64,000 nucleotides of DNA from Clostridium polynesiense. GTDB taxonomy: Bacteria > Bacillota > Clostridia > Clostridiales > Clostridiaceae. This document shows positions 25,682 through 35,093 of the stretch, piece by piece; within the stretch, counting starts at the first letter, position 1, and the number at the start of each line of letters is the position of its first letter. The stretch is from positions 1 through 64,000 of the forward strand of contig NZ_CCXI01000154.1 of the NCBI RefSeq assembly GCF_000820705.1, written 5' to 3'. The position numbers were made by a program, and so were the translations under genes. The notes under the pieces are model-generated. The model worked only from the letters and a program-made list of their open reading frames with translations. It did no database searches and was not told where the DNA came from.

Positions 25682-26483
25682 TAAGATGAATTTTCCGGTA
25701 GCACTGGCCATGATACAGCCTGAACCCGCTCCCGGAAGTTATAAAAACAATGGACAAAGTATAGATGAAATAATAGAAGCATCAAAAGCAGAGGTTAAAA
25801 TGCTTAAAGAAAACGGATTTGACGGATACATCATCCAAAACAGAAATGATGCTCCAATTCAGCAGATAGCAAATCCTGAAACCATTTCTTATATGACAAA
25901 GCTTGCAGTTGAACTTAAGCGGGAATATCCAGATATGATTCAAGGTATCCTTATAAACTGGGATGGAGTAGCAAGCTTGGCGGTTGCAGATGCGGCAAAT
26001 TCCGATTTTATCAGAGTAGAACATACCTATACCGGATGTGAGGTAGGTTATGCAGGTTTGATGAAGGCTCAGTGTGTAGATATTTTGAACTTTAAGAAGA
26101 GGATAGGGTCTAAAGTTCCTATTTATGCAGATGTTCAGGAAATACATTATGAGCAGCTCTGCGGTAAATCCATCGTTGACAATGCATGGGATACAGTGAT
26201 GAATGCCTTTGCAGATGGTTTATTTGTTGGAGGACATAGTGCTGAGGAAAGCATTGAGATCATCAAAGCGGTTAGGAAAAAAATAGGAAACGGCATTCCA
26301 ATCTTCTTAAGCAGCGGAGCAACCGGTGAAAACATAGACAAAATACTTCAGTATTTTGATGGAGTAAGTGTAGGAACATGGGTGAAAAATGGTAACATGA
26401 GAAATCCTATTGATCCTGAAAGAGCTAAAATATTTATGGAGGGCGTACACAGAGCCAGAAAGTTGAGGGGTAATAATGATTAA
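25674..26483 (+). CDS. BtpA/SgcQ family TIM-barrel protein
   Basis: This 269-aa protein matches the BtpA family: the opening ALAMIQPEPAPGS, then GFDGYIIQNRNDAP and GVSVGTWVK near the end. Cyanobacterial BtpA affects photosystem I, but in E. coli the homologue SgcQ is encoded in a PTS sugar cluster (sgc), the more relevant comparison. The barrel and its phosphate-binding-like C-terminus suggest an aldolase or lyase acting on a sugar phosphate (inference). It overlaps the genes on both sides by 8 bases. Confidence 0.82.
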   Translation: MADKMNFPVALAMIQPEPAPGSYKNNGQSIDEIIEASKAEVKMLKENGFDGYIIQNRNDAPIQQIANPETISYMTKLAVELKREYPDMIQGILINWDGVASLAVADAANSDFIRVEHTYTGCEVGYAGLMKAQCVDILNFKKRIGSKVPIYADVQEIHYEQLCGKSIVDNAWDTVMNAFADGLFVGGHSAEESIEIIKAVRKKIGNGIPIFLSSGATGENIDKILQYFDGVSVGTWVKNGNMRNPIDPERAKIFMEGVHRARKLRGNND

Positions 26484-26877
26484 TATTATTATAGTAGGTC
26501 ATGGAAATTTCGGTCCCGGTTTACACAGTGCTCTTCGTCTCTTAAACGGAGACAGTGAAGGTGTAACAAGCTTAGCTTTCTCAGCAGGAGAATCCTTCGA
26601 GAAGCTTTGTGAAAAAATCAATGCTGAAGTTAGCAAAAATGGTGATTCAGAAACTATTATCCTCACTGATATCCCTGGAGGCTCACCTTTTAAGGCAGCA
26701 GCTATGGCAGCTTTCGGAAACCACAATGTAAAAGCAATAACAGGTACTAACTTCCCTTTACTCCTTGAATTAGAATTAGGGAAAGCCTTTGCAGAGGATG
26801 CAGAATCTCTGATTAATTCAGCACTTAATAATGCAAAGGAAACAATGTATCAAGTACAGCTAAATCCTGCACATTAA
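26476..26877 (+). CDS. PTS mannose-family IIA component
   Basis: This 133-aa protein has IIVGHGNFGPGL at the N-terminus, with His9 as the site phosphorylated by HPr, and the LTDIPGGSPF block typical of the family. It completes the transporter whose other parts are at 21806-23915. Placing IIA last, after the catabolic genes, is unusual and suggests one long transcript. Confidence 0.93.
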   Translation: MINIIIVGHGNFGPGLHSALRLLNGDSEGVTSLAFSAGESFEKLCEKINAEVSKNGDSETIILTDIPGGSPFKAAAMAAFGNHNVKAITGTNFPLLLELELGKAFAEDAESLINSALNNAKETMYQVQLNPAH

Positions 26878-26901
26878 AATAAAATTAATAATAATTAAAG
26901 G

Positions 26902-26932
26902 TAAAGGACGCTCATCTCGTCCTTTATTTTTA
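26902..26932 (+). terminator. Terminator of GntR-PTS operon
   Basis: TAAAGGACG (26902-26910) pairs with CGTCCTTTA (26918-26926), followed by TTTTTA. Its place right after the last PTS gene marks the operon end. Confidence 0.85.
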
Positions 26933-27197
26933 TAAGTTTTTTGAATAATAGAAACTTTGAAAGAGCTTATATCAACAGTCCCTTCTTTTAAGCTTATCTT
27001 ACTTCATTGAAGTATTAAATTTTATCCATATAGATATGATAGATTACGATAAATAGAATGATTTAAAGATTTAATTCCAATATATTGATTATAAGGAATA
27101 AAATATATGATATTATTAATTTATCAGCTTAATAGATGCTTATAACTATGTAATATAAGCGTAATCAAAGATGTAAAACTAGAAAGGCGGGATTCAT
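26933..27197. other. AT-rich intergenic region before MFS gene
   Basis: This non-coding stretch is strongly AT-rich. TTGATT near 27084 followed by TATGAT is a weak promoter candidate with a poor spacer. AAAGGCGGG precedes the TTG start of the MFS gene. I see no gene or structured RNA here. Confidence 0.4.
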
Positions 27198-28388
27198 TTG
27201 AAAAAACAAATAACATTAAAATATGCAATCCTTCAGGGTAATTACTGGATGATTTTTTGTTCTGTGGTAGTTTATGCATCGGTTTTTCTGCTTTCAAAAG
27301 AATTTTCCGCCAGTGAAATAGGTATCCTTATAGCGTGGGCAAATGTTTTTTCTGTGGTACTTCAGCCTGTAATAGCAGACTTTGCAGATAAATCCAAAAA
27401 AATAACCCTTCAGAAATTATCTGCTTTAATAGCAGCAGGGGGATTAGTTCCTCTTGTTATTTTACTTTTTATACCCAATGTAAAGGTTGCTGTGGCAGGT
27501 TTGTTTGCTATAGTAATCACCGCTGCAGGAGTTTTAATGCCTCTTATAAATAGTATAAGCGTATATTATGAAAATAAAGGATATAATGTAAACTATGGAC
27601 TTGCTAGGGGTATAGGATCTCTTTCCTTTGCAGTGCTTTCATATATACTTGGCTACCTTATAAAGATAAAGGGAGAAAATATAGTTTTAATTGCTGCCTT
27701 AACTTTATATGCTCTTATTATTTTAGTTCTTATAATGTTTAAGATGAATACAGGAGAAGAGGCTCACGAAAATAATGAAAATATCTCCTCCAACAAAGGA
27801 AAGAATTTTTTTAGGCAATATAAAAGATTTACCCTTATGCTTATTGGTGTGGTTTGCCTTTTTGCCTTTCATAACATGATAAATACATATCTTGTACAGA
27901 TAATGGCTCACGTAGGAGGAGACAGTGAGGATATGGGAAAGTCCATAGCTATTGCTGCCATGTGTGAGCTTCCTGCTATGTTTTTGTTTTCCAAAGTTGT
28001 AAGAAAGATTAGTGCAGATAGGCTTCTGAAGATTTCTGGTGTATTTTTTACTATAAAATCTGTGGCTTTTTATTTTGCCGGAAGCGTGATGATGATACAT
28101 GTAAGCCAGCTTCTTCAGGCCTTATCCTTTGCCCTTTATATCCCTGCTTCAGTGTACTACGCCAATGAGGTAATGAAGGAGGAGCATAAAATTAAAGGAC
28201 AGGCTCTTTTAACTGCGGCCCTTACAGCAGGAGGAGTGGTAGGTAATCTTTTAGGAGGCTATATTATAGATTACAGAGGAGTATCTATGATGCTTTTGTG
28301 GTGCATTTTATTTTCTGTGAGCGGGATGTTTATATTTTTTGTGACCGCAGAGGGAGAACCTAGAGCAGAGGTCGGAAGTCAGAAGTGA
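27198..28388 (+). CDS. MFS transporter, LacY/nucleoside-symporter-like
   Basis: This 396-aa protein has 12 hydrophobic helices. The N-terminus (LKYAILQGNYWMIFCSVVVY) and the VLQPVIADFADKSKK loop resemble the MFS_1-like group containing oligosaccharide and nucleoside proton symporters. It starts with TTG at 27198 behind AAAGGCGGG. Its last ~8 codons lie inside a heptanucleotide repeat array, so the C-terminus may vary between strains. It appears to be a single-gene transcript; the substrate is unknown. Confidence 0.8.
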   Translation: MKKQITLKYAILQGNYWMIFCSVVVYASVFLLSKEFSASEIGILIAWANVFSVVLQPVIADFADKSKKITLQKLSALIAAGGLVPLVILLFIPNVKVAVAGLFAIVITAAGVLMPLINSISVYYENKGYNVNYGLARGIGSLSFAVLSYILGYLIKIKGENIVLIAALTLYALIILVLIMFKMNTGEEAHENNENISSNKGKNFFRQYKRFTLMLIGVVCLFAFHNMINTYLVQIMAHVGGDSEDMGKSIAIAAMCELPAMFLFSKVVRKISADRLLKISGVFFTIKSVAFYFAGSVMMIHVSQLLQALSFALYIPASVYYANEVMKEEHKIKGQALLTAALTAGGVVGNLLGGYIIDYRGVSMMLLWCILFSVSGMFIFFVTAEGEPRAEVGSQK

Positions 28389-28445
28389 GAGGTGAGATGG
28401 GAGAGAGCAGAAATGAGGGGTCAGAGGTCAGATGTCGGAAGGGAG
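28362..28445. repeat. Heptanucleotide tandem repeat, 12 units
   Basis: The stretch divides exactly into twelve purine-rich 7-base units (AGAGCAG, AGGTCGG, AAGTCAG, AAGTGAG, AGGTGAG and so on) around a consensus ARGTCAG. It begins in the last codons of the MFS gene and continues past its stop. It looks like slipped-strand or degenerate repeat expansion. Confidence 0.75.
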
Positions 28446-28470
28446 AGAAAATAATTGAGAATTATGGATG

Positions 28471-28503
28471 AGAGGGCATTTAATATGTCCTCTTTATTTA
28501 TTT
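28471..28503 (+). terminator. Terminator after MFS gene
   Basis: AGAGGGCAT (28471-28479) pairs with ATGTCCTCT (28485-28493), one G-T pair included, followed by TTATTTATTTC. Confidence 0.7.
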
Positions 28504-28577
28504 CAGCTGAAGAGGAAAATTAATTTTAAGGTGAATTTTATTTCCCATGAAGAAAGGTGGATTTTAATGAAAATGAT

Positions 28578-28587
28578 GAAACGTTTC
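28578..28587. promoter_or_regulatory. LacI-type operator, distal copy
   Basis: GAAACGTTTC is a perfect palindrome with the central CG typical of LacI-family and cre sites. An identical copy lies at 28766-28775, 188 bases away, close to the first gene of the operon that encodes a LacI regulator. Confidence 0.65.
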
Positions 28588-28669
28588 GGTTGAATGTATT
28601 GTAATTAATAGATACAAAATATAATTAAATATATTTAATCAAGTTTCTGTATACTAATAAAATAACAAA

Positions 28670-28683
28670 TGTAAACATTTACT
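28670..28683. promoter_or_regulatory. Operator shared with the second ABC operon
   Basis: TGTAAACATTTACT is a near-palindrome (TGTAAA-NN-TTTACt) followed by GAACA. The sequence TGTAAATGTTTACT followed by GAACA occurs upstream of the second sugar ABC operon at 38744. A common regulator is inferred. A TATACT box at 28650-28655 may be the -10 element. Confidence 0.5.
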
Positions 28684-28765
28684 GAACATATAAGTAAGTT
28701 TATTGAAAGCTGAAAATCCATATGGTAATATAACCCTATTAAAAGGAATAAACTGCTTTTTTAGT

Positions 28766-28775
28766 GAAACGTTTC
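28766..28775. promoter_or_regulatory. LacI-type operator, proximal copy
   Basis: This is the second GAACGTTTC-type site (GAAACGTTTC), 25 bases before the binding-protein start codon. Together with 28578 it could allow DNA looping or a block of elongation by the LacI protein encoded at 31902. Confidence 0.65.
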
Positions 28776-28799
28776 TATAAAATTTAAGGAGGGTCTTTC

Positions 28800-30047
28800 A
28801 TGAAAAATAAAATAACTAAACTGCTGCCGATTTTTTTAGCTGGTGCTGTTTTCCTTGGTGGATGTAGTTCTAATACGGGTAAAAAGGGAGGAGCAGCTTC
28901 CGGAGACAAAACCATTACAGTATGGGCAATGGGTACTGAAGGAGAATTATTGGACAAGCTAACTCCTGACTTTGAAAAGTCAAATCCAGGTATGAAGGTT
29001 GATGTTCAGGCGATACCTTGGGATCAAGCTCATGATAAGCTTTTAACTGCTGTTGCTTCAGGCAGTGGGCCTGATGTAGTTCAAATGGGAACTTCTTGGG
29101 TTACAGAATTTGCTGATGCTGGTGTACTTATGGATTTAACTGATTTAACTAAAGAATATAAAAACTTAAACCCTGATAATTTCTTCGAAAGTTCAATTAA
29201 AACAGGATATTACAATGATACATATGTGGGTGTACCTTGGTATGTGGAAACTAGGGTGTTATTTTATAGAACAGATTTACTGGCGGAAGCTGGATATCCT
29301 GAAGGACCAAAGACCTGGAAAGAGTTAGAAGAAGCTGCAAAAAAGCTTTCTGATTCCGGTAAAAATAAATATGGAATACTTTTGGATACTAAGGATCAGA
29401 TGTTTTCTTTAATTTTTGCATGGCAAAATGGTGCAGAACCTCTTTCTAAGGATAATAAGCCTCAGTTTAATTCTTCTAAATACGTAGAGGCTGTAGACTT
29501 TGCTACAGGACTTATAAAAGATGGATATGCTCCTGCACAGAGCGATTATGATGCTATTCAGGGATTTAAAGATGGTACTTTTCCAATGTTTATAGGTGGA
29601 CCTTGGATGATAAACAGTATAAATAAAACTGCTGCAGATTTAGAAGGAAAGTGGAAAGTTAAGGTGCTTCCAGGAAATACAGCTAATACTTCTTATGTAG
29701 GAGGTTCTAATCTTTCTATATTTAAATCCACTGATAATGCTAAAGAGGCAGCTGCTTATATTAATTATCTGACAGAAGTTTCTACACAAATGAAATGGCT
29801 GGAAACAGCTAATACACTGCCTTCAAGAACTGAGGCCTGGGAACAGGAAGCTTTAAAGAACAATGAGTTGCTTGCACCTTTTGGAGAACAGATGAAGGAT
29901 TCTAAGTCAGCTCCTGCTATTACTTCTTGGGAAAGTATAGCACAAGAACTCATTTCTGCAATGGAGAAGATTACTGTGACTGGAGCAGATGTAAAAAGTG
30001 AGATGGATCAGGTAAATAAAAAAGCGGAAGAACTTTTAAAACAGTAA
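28800..30047 (+). CDS. ABC sugar-binding lipoprotein
   Basis: This 415-aa extracellular solute-binding protein (family 1, MalE/UgpB-like) has a signal peptide ending in lipobox LGGC (Cys22). The mature part carries ITVWAMGTEGE and the GSGPDVVQMGTSW hinge block typical of oligosaccharide binders. AAGGAGGG precedes the ATG. The operon continues with two permeases, a LacI regulator and two glycan enzymes, so the ligand is probably a beta-linked oligosaccharide. Confidence 0.92.
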   Translation: MKNKITKLLPIFLAGAVFLGGCSSNTGKKGGAASGDKTITVWAMGTEGELLDKLTPDFEKSNPGMKVDVQAIPWDQAHDKLLTAVASGSGPDVVQMGTSWVTEFADAGVLMDLTDLTKEYKNLNPDNFFESSIKTGYYNDTYVGVPWYVETRVLFYRTDLLAEAGYPEGPKTWKELEEAAKKLSDSGKNKYGILLDTKDQMFSLIFAWQNGAEPLSKDNKPQFNSSKYVEAVDFATGLIKDGYAPAQSDYDAIQGFKDGTFPMFIGGPWMINSINKTAADLEGKWKVKVLPGNTANTSYVGGSNLSIFKSTDNAKEAAAYINYLTEVSTQMKWLETANTLPSRTEAWEQEALKNNELLAPFGEQMKDSKSAPAITSWESIAQELISAMEKITVTGADVKSEMDQVNKKAEELLKQ

Positions 30048-30135
30048 TTTATGCTAAAGTCAGGGAGGCAGAGGGATTTATACCTTAACCCAATGTACTC
30101 CCTATACTGCTATGGGATTCTATGAGGTGGTAATA

Positions 30136-31035
30136 ATGAAAAGCTTTTTAAAAAAATTAAATAAGTATAAGTATCCATATTTATTTCTGGCACCTACTAT
30201 TATTTTACTATTTGTGTTTTCTATTATTCCAATTTTATTAGCATTAGGGATAAGCTTTACAGATATGAATTTAAAGGGCTTGGCTGACTATTCAAATATA
30301 GACTTTGTAGGAATAAAAAATTATCTTAAGCTTTTTAATGATAAATCTTTTTTACAGGCATTGTATAACACGGCTTTTTATGTGGTTGTAGGAGTGCCGC
30401 TTGTTATAGTATTTTCACTTGGAATAGCAATTCTGCTGAATTATGGTACAAATTTTTTGTTTAGATTTGCCAGAATGCTTTATTATGCTCCTGCAATAAC
30501 TAATATTGTTGCTGTTGCAGTTATTTGGGGATATTTATATAACAATAGTTATGGACTTTTGAATCAAGTATTAGGATTTTTCGGAGTACCATCGATTCCC
30601 TGGCTGCTGAACTCAAAGTGGGCAAAGCTTTCCTTGATTATTTTAGCTGTATGGAAGGCTATAGGAATGAATATGCTTATATTTCTTGCTGCCCTCAAGG
30701 GAATACCAAAGTCTTATTATGAAGCAGCAGAAATAGATGGAGCCAACGGATGGCAGAAGCTCATATCCATCACGATACCTCTGCTGAGTTTTTCTGTATT
30801 TTTTGTAACTATAACCACGTTAATAGGATGGATACAGTTTTTCGAAGAGCCTATGGTAATGACAAAGGGAGGACCATTAAATTCTACCTTATCCCTGGCG
30901 CTTCTCATTTATCAGAATGGATTTAAAAACAGTAATTTTGGATATGCAGCAGCGGGATCCTTTGTACTTTTTGCAATCATCATGATTGCAACAGCTGTAC
31001 AGTTTAAGACTAAGAAAAAAACTGTAGAATACTAA
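30136..31035 (+). CDS. ABC sugar permease, MalF-like
   Basis: This 299-aa protein has six membrane helices and the cytoplasmic EAA loop EAAEIDGANGWQKLISITIP that docks the ATPase. ATG 30136 (MKSFLKKLNKY) is chosen because GAGGTGG precedes it; the earlier ATG at 30112 has no ribosome site. It forms a heterodimer with the next gene product. Confidence 0.9.
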   Translation: MKSFLKKLNKYKYPYLFLAPTIILLFVFSIIPILLALGISFTDMNLKGLADYSNIDFVGIKNYLKLFNDKSFLQALYNTAFYVVVGVPLVIVFSLGIAILLNYGTNFLFRFARMLYYAPAITNIVAVAVIWGYLYNNSYGLLNQVLGFFGVPSIPWLLNSKWAKLSLIILAVWKAIGMNMLIFLAALKGIPKSYYEAAEIDGANGWQKLISITIPLLSFSVFFVTITTLIGWIQFFEEPMVMTKGGPLNSTLSLALLIYQNGFKNSNFGYAAAGSFVLFAIIMIATAVQFKTKKKTVEY

Positions 31036-31054
31036 GGAAAGGGAAAGAAAATGA

Positions 31055-31879
31055 ATGAAAAGAGAAGGAAAATCTATTAAAAAAGCCATTCTCATAGCAT
31101 TACTCTTGACTGGCGGGATAATTATGGTATGGCCGTTTCTATGGATGATTTTAACCTCATTTAAAACGGAAGCAGAGGCTATGAAAATACCTATAACTTT
31201 ATTTCCCGAGAATGCCACTGTGGAAAATTATGTAACACTATTTACTAAAATGAAATTTCTTACATACTTAAAAAATACTATGATAATTGTCGTATTCTCC
31301 TTTATTGGTCTCTTTATGAATGCCCTGGCTGGATATGCCTTTGCAAAATATGAATTTCCCTTTAAGAAAGGGCTTTTTGTTATAGTACTGGCAACGATGA
31401 TGATACCATCTCAGATAACAATGATACCGATTTATTTGATTTTAAATATTTTGGGTTTAACAAACACAATGACAGGAATAGTGCTCCCCGGTCTGGTGGG
31501 AGCCTTCGGTATATTTTTGTTTAGACAATTTATGGAGAGTATACCTTCAGAGCTTATTGAAGCTTTTCGTATAGATGGTGCAGGTGAATTCAGAACCTTT
31601 TTTCAGCTAATTCTGCCTGTTTCAAAGTCATTTTTTGCAGTACAGGGAATAATGACCTTTATAGGGGCATGGAACAGCTTTCTTTGGCCGTTAATTATTG
31701 CAAATGATGAAAGATACTATACTCTTTCTGTGGGATTATCCTTATTAAAGGGACAGAATAGTTCGGATTTTGCACTGCAGATGGCAGGAGCAGCTGTTAT
31801 GGTTGTTCCTATACTTATAATATTTTCCATATTCCAGAAACAAATTATGGAGGGAATAACTATAACGGGAATGAAATAA
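31055..31879 (+). CDS. ABC sugar permease, MalG-like
   Basis: This 274-aa protein has six helices with the EAA motif EAFRIDGAGEFRTFFQLILP. It is the second half of the transport channel. No ATPase gene is found in this operon, so an ATPase encoded elsewhere, for example the UgpC-like protein at 41961 or an MsmX-type protein, must energise it. Confidence 0.9.
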   Translation: MKREGKSIKKAILIALLLTGGIIMVWPFLWMILTSFKTEAEAMKIPITLFPENATVENYVTLFTKMKFLTYLKNTMIIVVFSFIGLFMNALAGYAFAKYEFPFKKGLFVIVLATMMIPSQITMIPIYLILNILGLTNTMTGIVLPGLVGAFGIFLFRQFMESIPSELIEAFRIDGAGEFRTFFQLILPVSKSFFAVQGIMTFIGAWNSFLWPLIIANDERYYTLSVGLSLLKGQNSSDFALQMAGAAVMVVPILIIFSIFQKQIMEGITITGMK

Positions 31880-31901
31880 TCAGAAAAAACGGGGGATTAT
31901 A

Positions 31902-32879
31902 ATGAGTACAATAAAAGATGTTGCAAAACTAGCGGGAGTATCAATATCAACAGTATCTTATGTATTAAATAATAAAGGGGCTATAAGCAGAGAAACAAAG
32001 GTTAAAGTATTAGAAGCTGTTAAAGAACTGGATTACAGACCTAATGGACATGCAAGGAACCTAAAGACTAAAAAGAGTAAAATAATAGCTCTTGTACTAT
32101 ATGATTTCGACAGCTTGGTATATAAAGATATTCTGAGAGGTATGAGGGATGTAGCTAAGGCTCAGGGATATGAGGTGATTATAATTGAGAGCGGTAACGG
32201 TAAAGATGCAGTTTCAAGAATACTGTCTCAGTCTCTTGTTGATGGAGCTATTATTTTATCTGCCAGTATTGAGGATAAAATGATTGCTGACTTAGCGTCG
32301 GATAATTTCCCAATCGTGGTATTAGACAGAAATTTACCTAATGAATATGTTTCCTGTGTTCTTATTGATAATGTAAGGGGAGCTTATCAGGCTGTAGAGC
32401 ATATGAATAGAAAGGGATTTAAAAGAGTGGGTATTATTACGGGGCCAAAAGATACCTATGACAGTATTAAGCGGCTTGAAGGCTTTAAGAAGGCAGTTAA
32501 GGAGCTGGATCTTGAAAATAATCCTTCATGGAACAGCTGCGGTAACTTTCTTGAAGATGGGGGATATAGTGCTATGCTAAGGCTTTTAGAAAGCGGTAAT
32601 CACGCAGATGCATATTTTTGTGCCAATGATGAAATGGCAATTGGTGCTATAAAGGCCTGCAGAGATAAAGGTTTATCTGTCCCTCAAGATATTGGAATAA
32701 TAGGCTTCGATGATATCATTATCTGTGAATATATAAGTCCGCAAATTACTACTTTAAGGCGTCCATCCTATGAATCAGGAATGATTGCTGCCAATAATTT
32801 AATTCATAGTCTAAAGGGAGAAACTACCAGCAATAAGGTGATTCTAAGTCCTGAGCTTATAATTCGTGAGAGCTGTTAG
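31902..32879 (+). CDS. LacI family regulator
   Basis: This 325-aa protein has an N-terminal DNA-binding domain (TIKDVAKLAGVSISTVSYVL) followed by a periplasmic-binding-protein-like sensor ending in IIGFDDIIICEYISPQITT. It probably represses its own operon through the GAAACGTTTC sites at 28578 and 28766 and is released by an oligosaccharide. It lies between the transporter and enzyme genes. Confidence 0.92.
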   Translation: MSTIKDVAKLAGVSISTVSYVLNNKGAISRETKVKVLEAVKELDYRPNGHARNLKTKKSKIIALVLYDFDSLVYKDILRGMRDVAKAQGYEVIIIESGNGKDAVSRILSQSLVDGAIILSASIEDKMIADLASDNFPIVVLDRNLPNEYVSCVLIDNVRGAYQAVEHMNRKGFKRVGIITGPKDTYDSIKRLEGFKKAVKELDLENNPSWNSCGNFLEDGGYSAMLRLLESGNHADAYFCANDEMAIGAIKACRDKGLSVPQDIGIIGFDDIIICEYISPQITTLRRPSYESGMIAANNLIHSLKGETTSNKVILSPELIIRESC

Positions 32880-32905
32880 TATCCCTGAATTAGGAGGATT
32901 ATAAT

Positions 32906-35053
32906 ATGTCGATGAATATAAAAGATATTTTAAATAAAATGACCATTGAAGAAAAGATAGGACAACTTTTGCAGCTTATACCTAGCTTTTATAAAGAAGC
33001 TTCTGAAGGAGAGATTACAGGACCTTTGAAAGCTGCAAAGCTTGATGAGAAAATTCTTTGGAATACAGGAAGTGTTTTAGGGATAGCAAATGCTGAGGAT
33101 ATGATTGAAATCCAAAAGAAATACATGGAGAATAACAGGCATAAGATACCTTTGATTTTTATGGCAGATGTAATCCATGGATATAGGACAATCTTTCCTG
33201 TACCTCTAGGATTAAGCTGCTCATGGAATATTTCTTTGGTTAAGAAAACAGCAGAAATCGCTGCTAAAGAGGCTGCTTTATCAGGAGTTCAGGTTACCTT
33301 TTCTCCTATGGTTGATTTAGTAAGAGATCCCCGCTGGGGAAGGGTTATGGAATCCACAGGAGAAGATACCTATTTAAATAGCCTTTTTGCTAAAGCTATG
33401 GTGGAGGGGTATCAGGGAAATTTAAATGAAGAATGTAATATAGCTGCTTGTGTAAAACATTTTGCCGCTTATGGAGCGCCGGAGGGAGGAAGAGAATATA
33501 ATACCGTAGATATATCCAATAGGAATCTTAGAGAAAATCACCTTCCCGCCTATAAAGCTGGAGTAGATGCAGGAGCGGAAATGGTGATGACTTCCTTTAA
33601 TATCATTGACGGGGTACCTTCTACCTGTAATTCTAAGCTTTTGAGAGATATCTTAAGATCAGAGTGGGGCTTTGATGGTGTAGTGATATCCGATTGGACA
33701 TCAGTGGATGAGCTTATAAATCACGGCGTGGCAGAGGATGGCAGGGAAGCTGCAAAAAAAGCCATGGAAGCTGGCGTAGATATAGAAATGATGAGCATCA
33801 ATTACGTTAATAACCTTAAGTCTCTTATAGAGGATGGAGAAATTTCAGAAAAGCTTATCGATGACGCGGTGCTCAGAATTCTATCGCTAAAAAATAAGCT
33901 TGGACTTTTTGAGAATCCCTTCAGAAGCAGCAGCATAAAAGAGTCTGAGGAAACCTGCTGTTGTGAAGAACACTTGAAAATTGCAAGAGAAGCAGCAGGA
34001 AGCTCCATGGTGCTTTTAAAGAATGATGGAGTGCTCCCTCTTAATAAAGAGAGAAAAATTGCACTTATAGGACCCTTTGCAGATGAAAAAAATATTCTTG
34101 GACCATGGTCTATATATGGAAAACCTGAAGAGACTGTTTCTGTTTTAGAAGGGTTTTTAGAAAAGCTTCCTAAAGAAAGGATTATAAGGGTAAAGGGCTG
34201 TGATGTAGCATCACAGGATACCTCACTTTTCAAGGATGCTATAGCGGCAGCAGAAAAGGCAGATGTTATTGTTCTTGCCTTAGGGGAAGAGGAATCCATG
34301 AGCGGAGAAGCAGGGAGCAGAGCAGATATAAGGCTTCCAGGTGTACAGGAAAAGTTAATCCATACTCTTTCAAAGCTCAATAAACCTATGGTTATTGTAA
34401 TGTTCAATGGAAGACCTTTAGAAATTACAGGATGGTATCAAGAGGCATCCGCTATATTAGAGGCTTGGTTCCCGGGTACAGAAGGAGGACATGCTGTGGC
34501 GGATATTTTATTTGGAGACAGAAATCCATCAGGACGTTTATCAATGAGTTTTCCCTATTCTGTAGGACAGGTACCTGTATACTATAATCATTTTAATACA
34601 GGGAGACCTTATGTGAAGGGGGAAAATTCCAGATATTCATCTAAATACTTAGACATCCCAAATGAACCTTTATACCCCTTCGGATATGGACTTGGATATT
34701 CAGAATTTGAGTATTCTGATTTAGAGCTGAGCAGTGAATATATGAGTAAAGGAGAAAGTATAAGGGCTTTCTTGATGCTGAAAAATATAGGAGAAATGGA
34801 AGGGATAGAAACGGTTCAGCTTTATCTAAGAGATGTTGCAGCAGATGTGGCAAGACCTGTAAAGGAGCTTAAGGCTTTTAAGCAGATAAGGTTAAAAGCA
34901 GGAGAAGAAAAAAGGGTAGAGTTTGAAATTGATGAGGAAATGCTAAAATATCATGACCTTCAAGGAAATTTCAAAGCACAGAAAGGGAAATTTATCCTTA
35001 GTGTTGGCGGTGATTCTTCAAAGGTATTATGGAAAAGCTTTAAATTGATTTAG
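32906..35053 (+). CDS. GH3 beta-glycosidase
   Basis: This 715-aa glycoside hydrolase family 3 enzyme has no signal peptide, so it acts in the cytoplasm. The TIM-barrel domain holds RDPRWGR, KHFAAYG and VISDWTSV with the nucleophile Asp263. The alpha/beta sandwich and the fibronectin-like C-terminal domain (~residues 600-715) follow. It probably removes terminal beta-linked glucose or xylose from imported oligosaccharides. AGGAGG lies 8 bases before ATG 32906. Confidence 0.92.
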   Translation: MSMNIKDILNKMTIEEKIGQLLQLIPSFYKEASEGEITGPLKAAKLDEKILWNTGSVLGIANAEDMIEIQKKYMENNRHKIPLIFMADVIHGYRTIFPVPLGLSCSWNISLVKKTAEIAAKEAALSGVQVTFSPMVDLVRDPRWGRVMESTGEDTYLNSLFAKAMVEGYQGNLNEECNIAACVKHFAAYGAPEGGREYNTVDISNRNLRENHLPAYKAGVDAGAEMVMTSFNIIDGVPSTCNSKLLRDILRSEWGFDGVVISDWTSVDELINHGVAEDGREAAKKAMEAGVDIEMMSINYVNNLKSLIEDGEISEKLIDDAVLRILSLKNKLGLFENPFRSSSIKESEETCCCEEHLKIAREAAGSSMVLLKNDGVLPLNKERKIALIGPFADEKNILGPWSIYGKPEETVSVLEGFLEKLPKERIIRVKGCDVASQDTSLFKDAIAAAEKADVIVLALGEEESMSGEAGSRADIRLPGVQEKLIHTLSKLNKPMVIVMFNGRPLEITGWYQEASAILEAWFPGTEGGHAVADILFGDRNPSGRLSMSFPYSVGQVPVYYNHFNTGRPYVKGENSRYSSKYLDIPNEPLYPFGYGLGYSEFEYSDLELSSEYMSKGESIRAFLMLKNIGEMEGIETVQLYLRDVAADVARPVKELKAFKQIRLKAGEEKRVEFEIDEEMLKYHDLQGNFKAQKGKFILSVGGDSSKVLWKSFKLI

Positions 35054-35093
35054 ATTGTAAAAACTATTTAAGTATAAGTTAGGAGTTTTACAC

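Noticed and set aside
28578-28587. Catabolite-repression (cre) site only
   Set aside because: The identical second copy and the LacI gene in the same operon make a dedicated operator more likely, though CcpA binding is not excluded.
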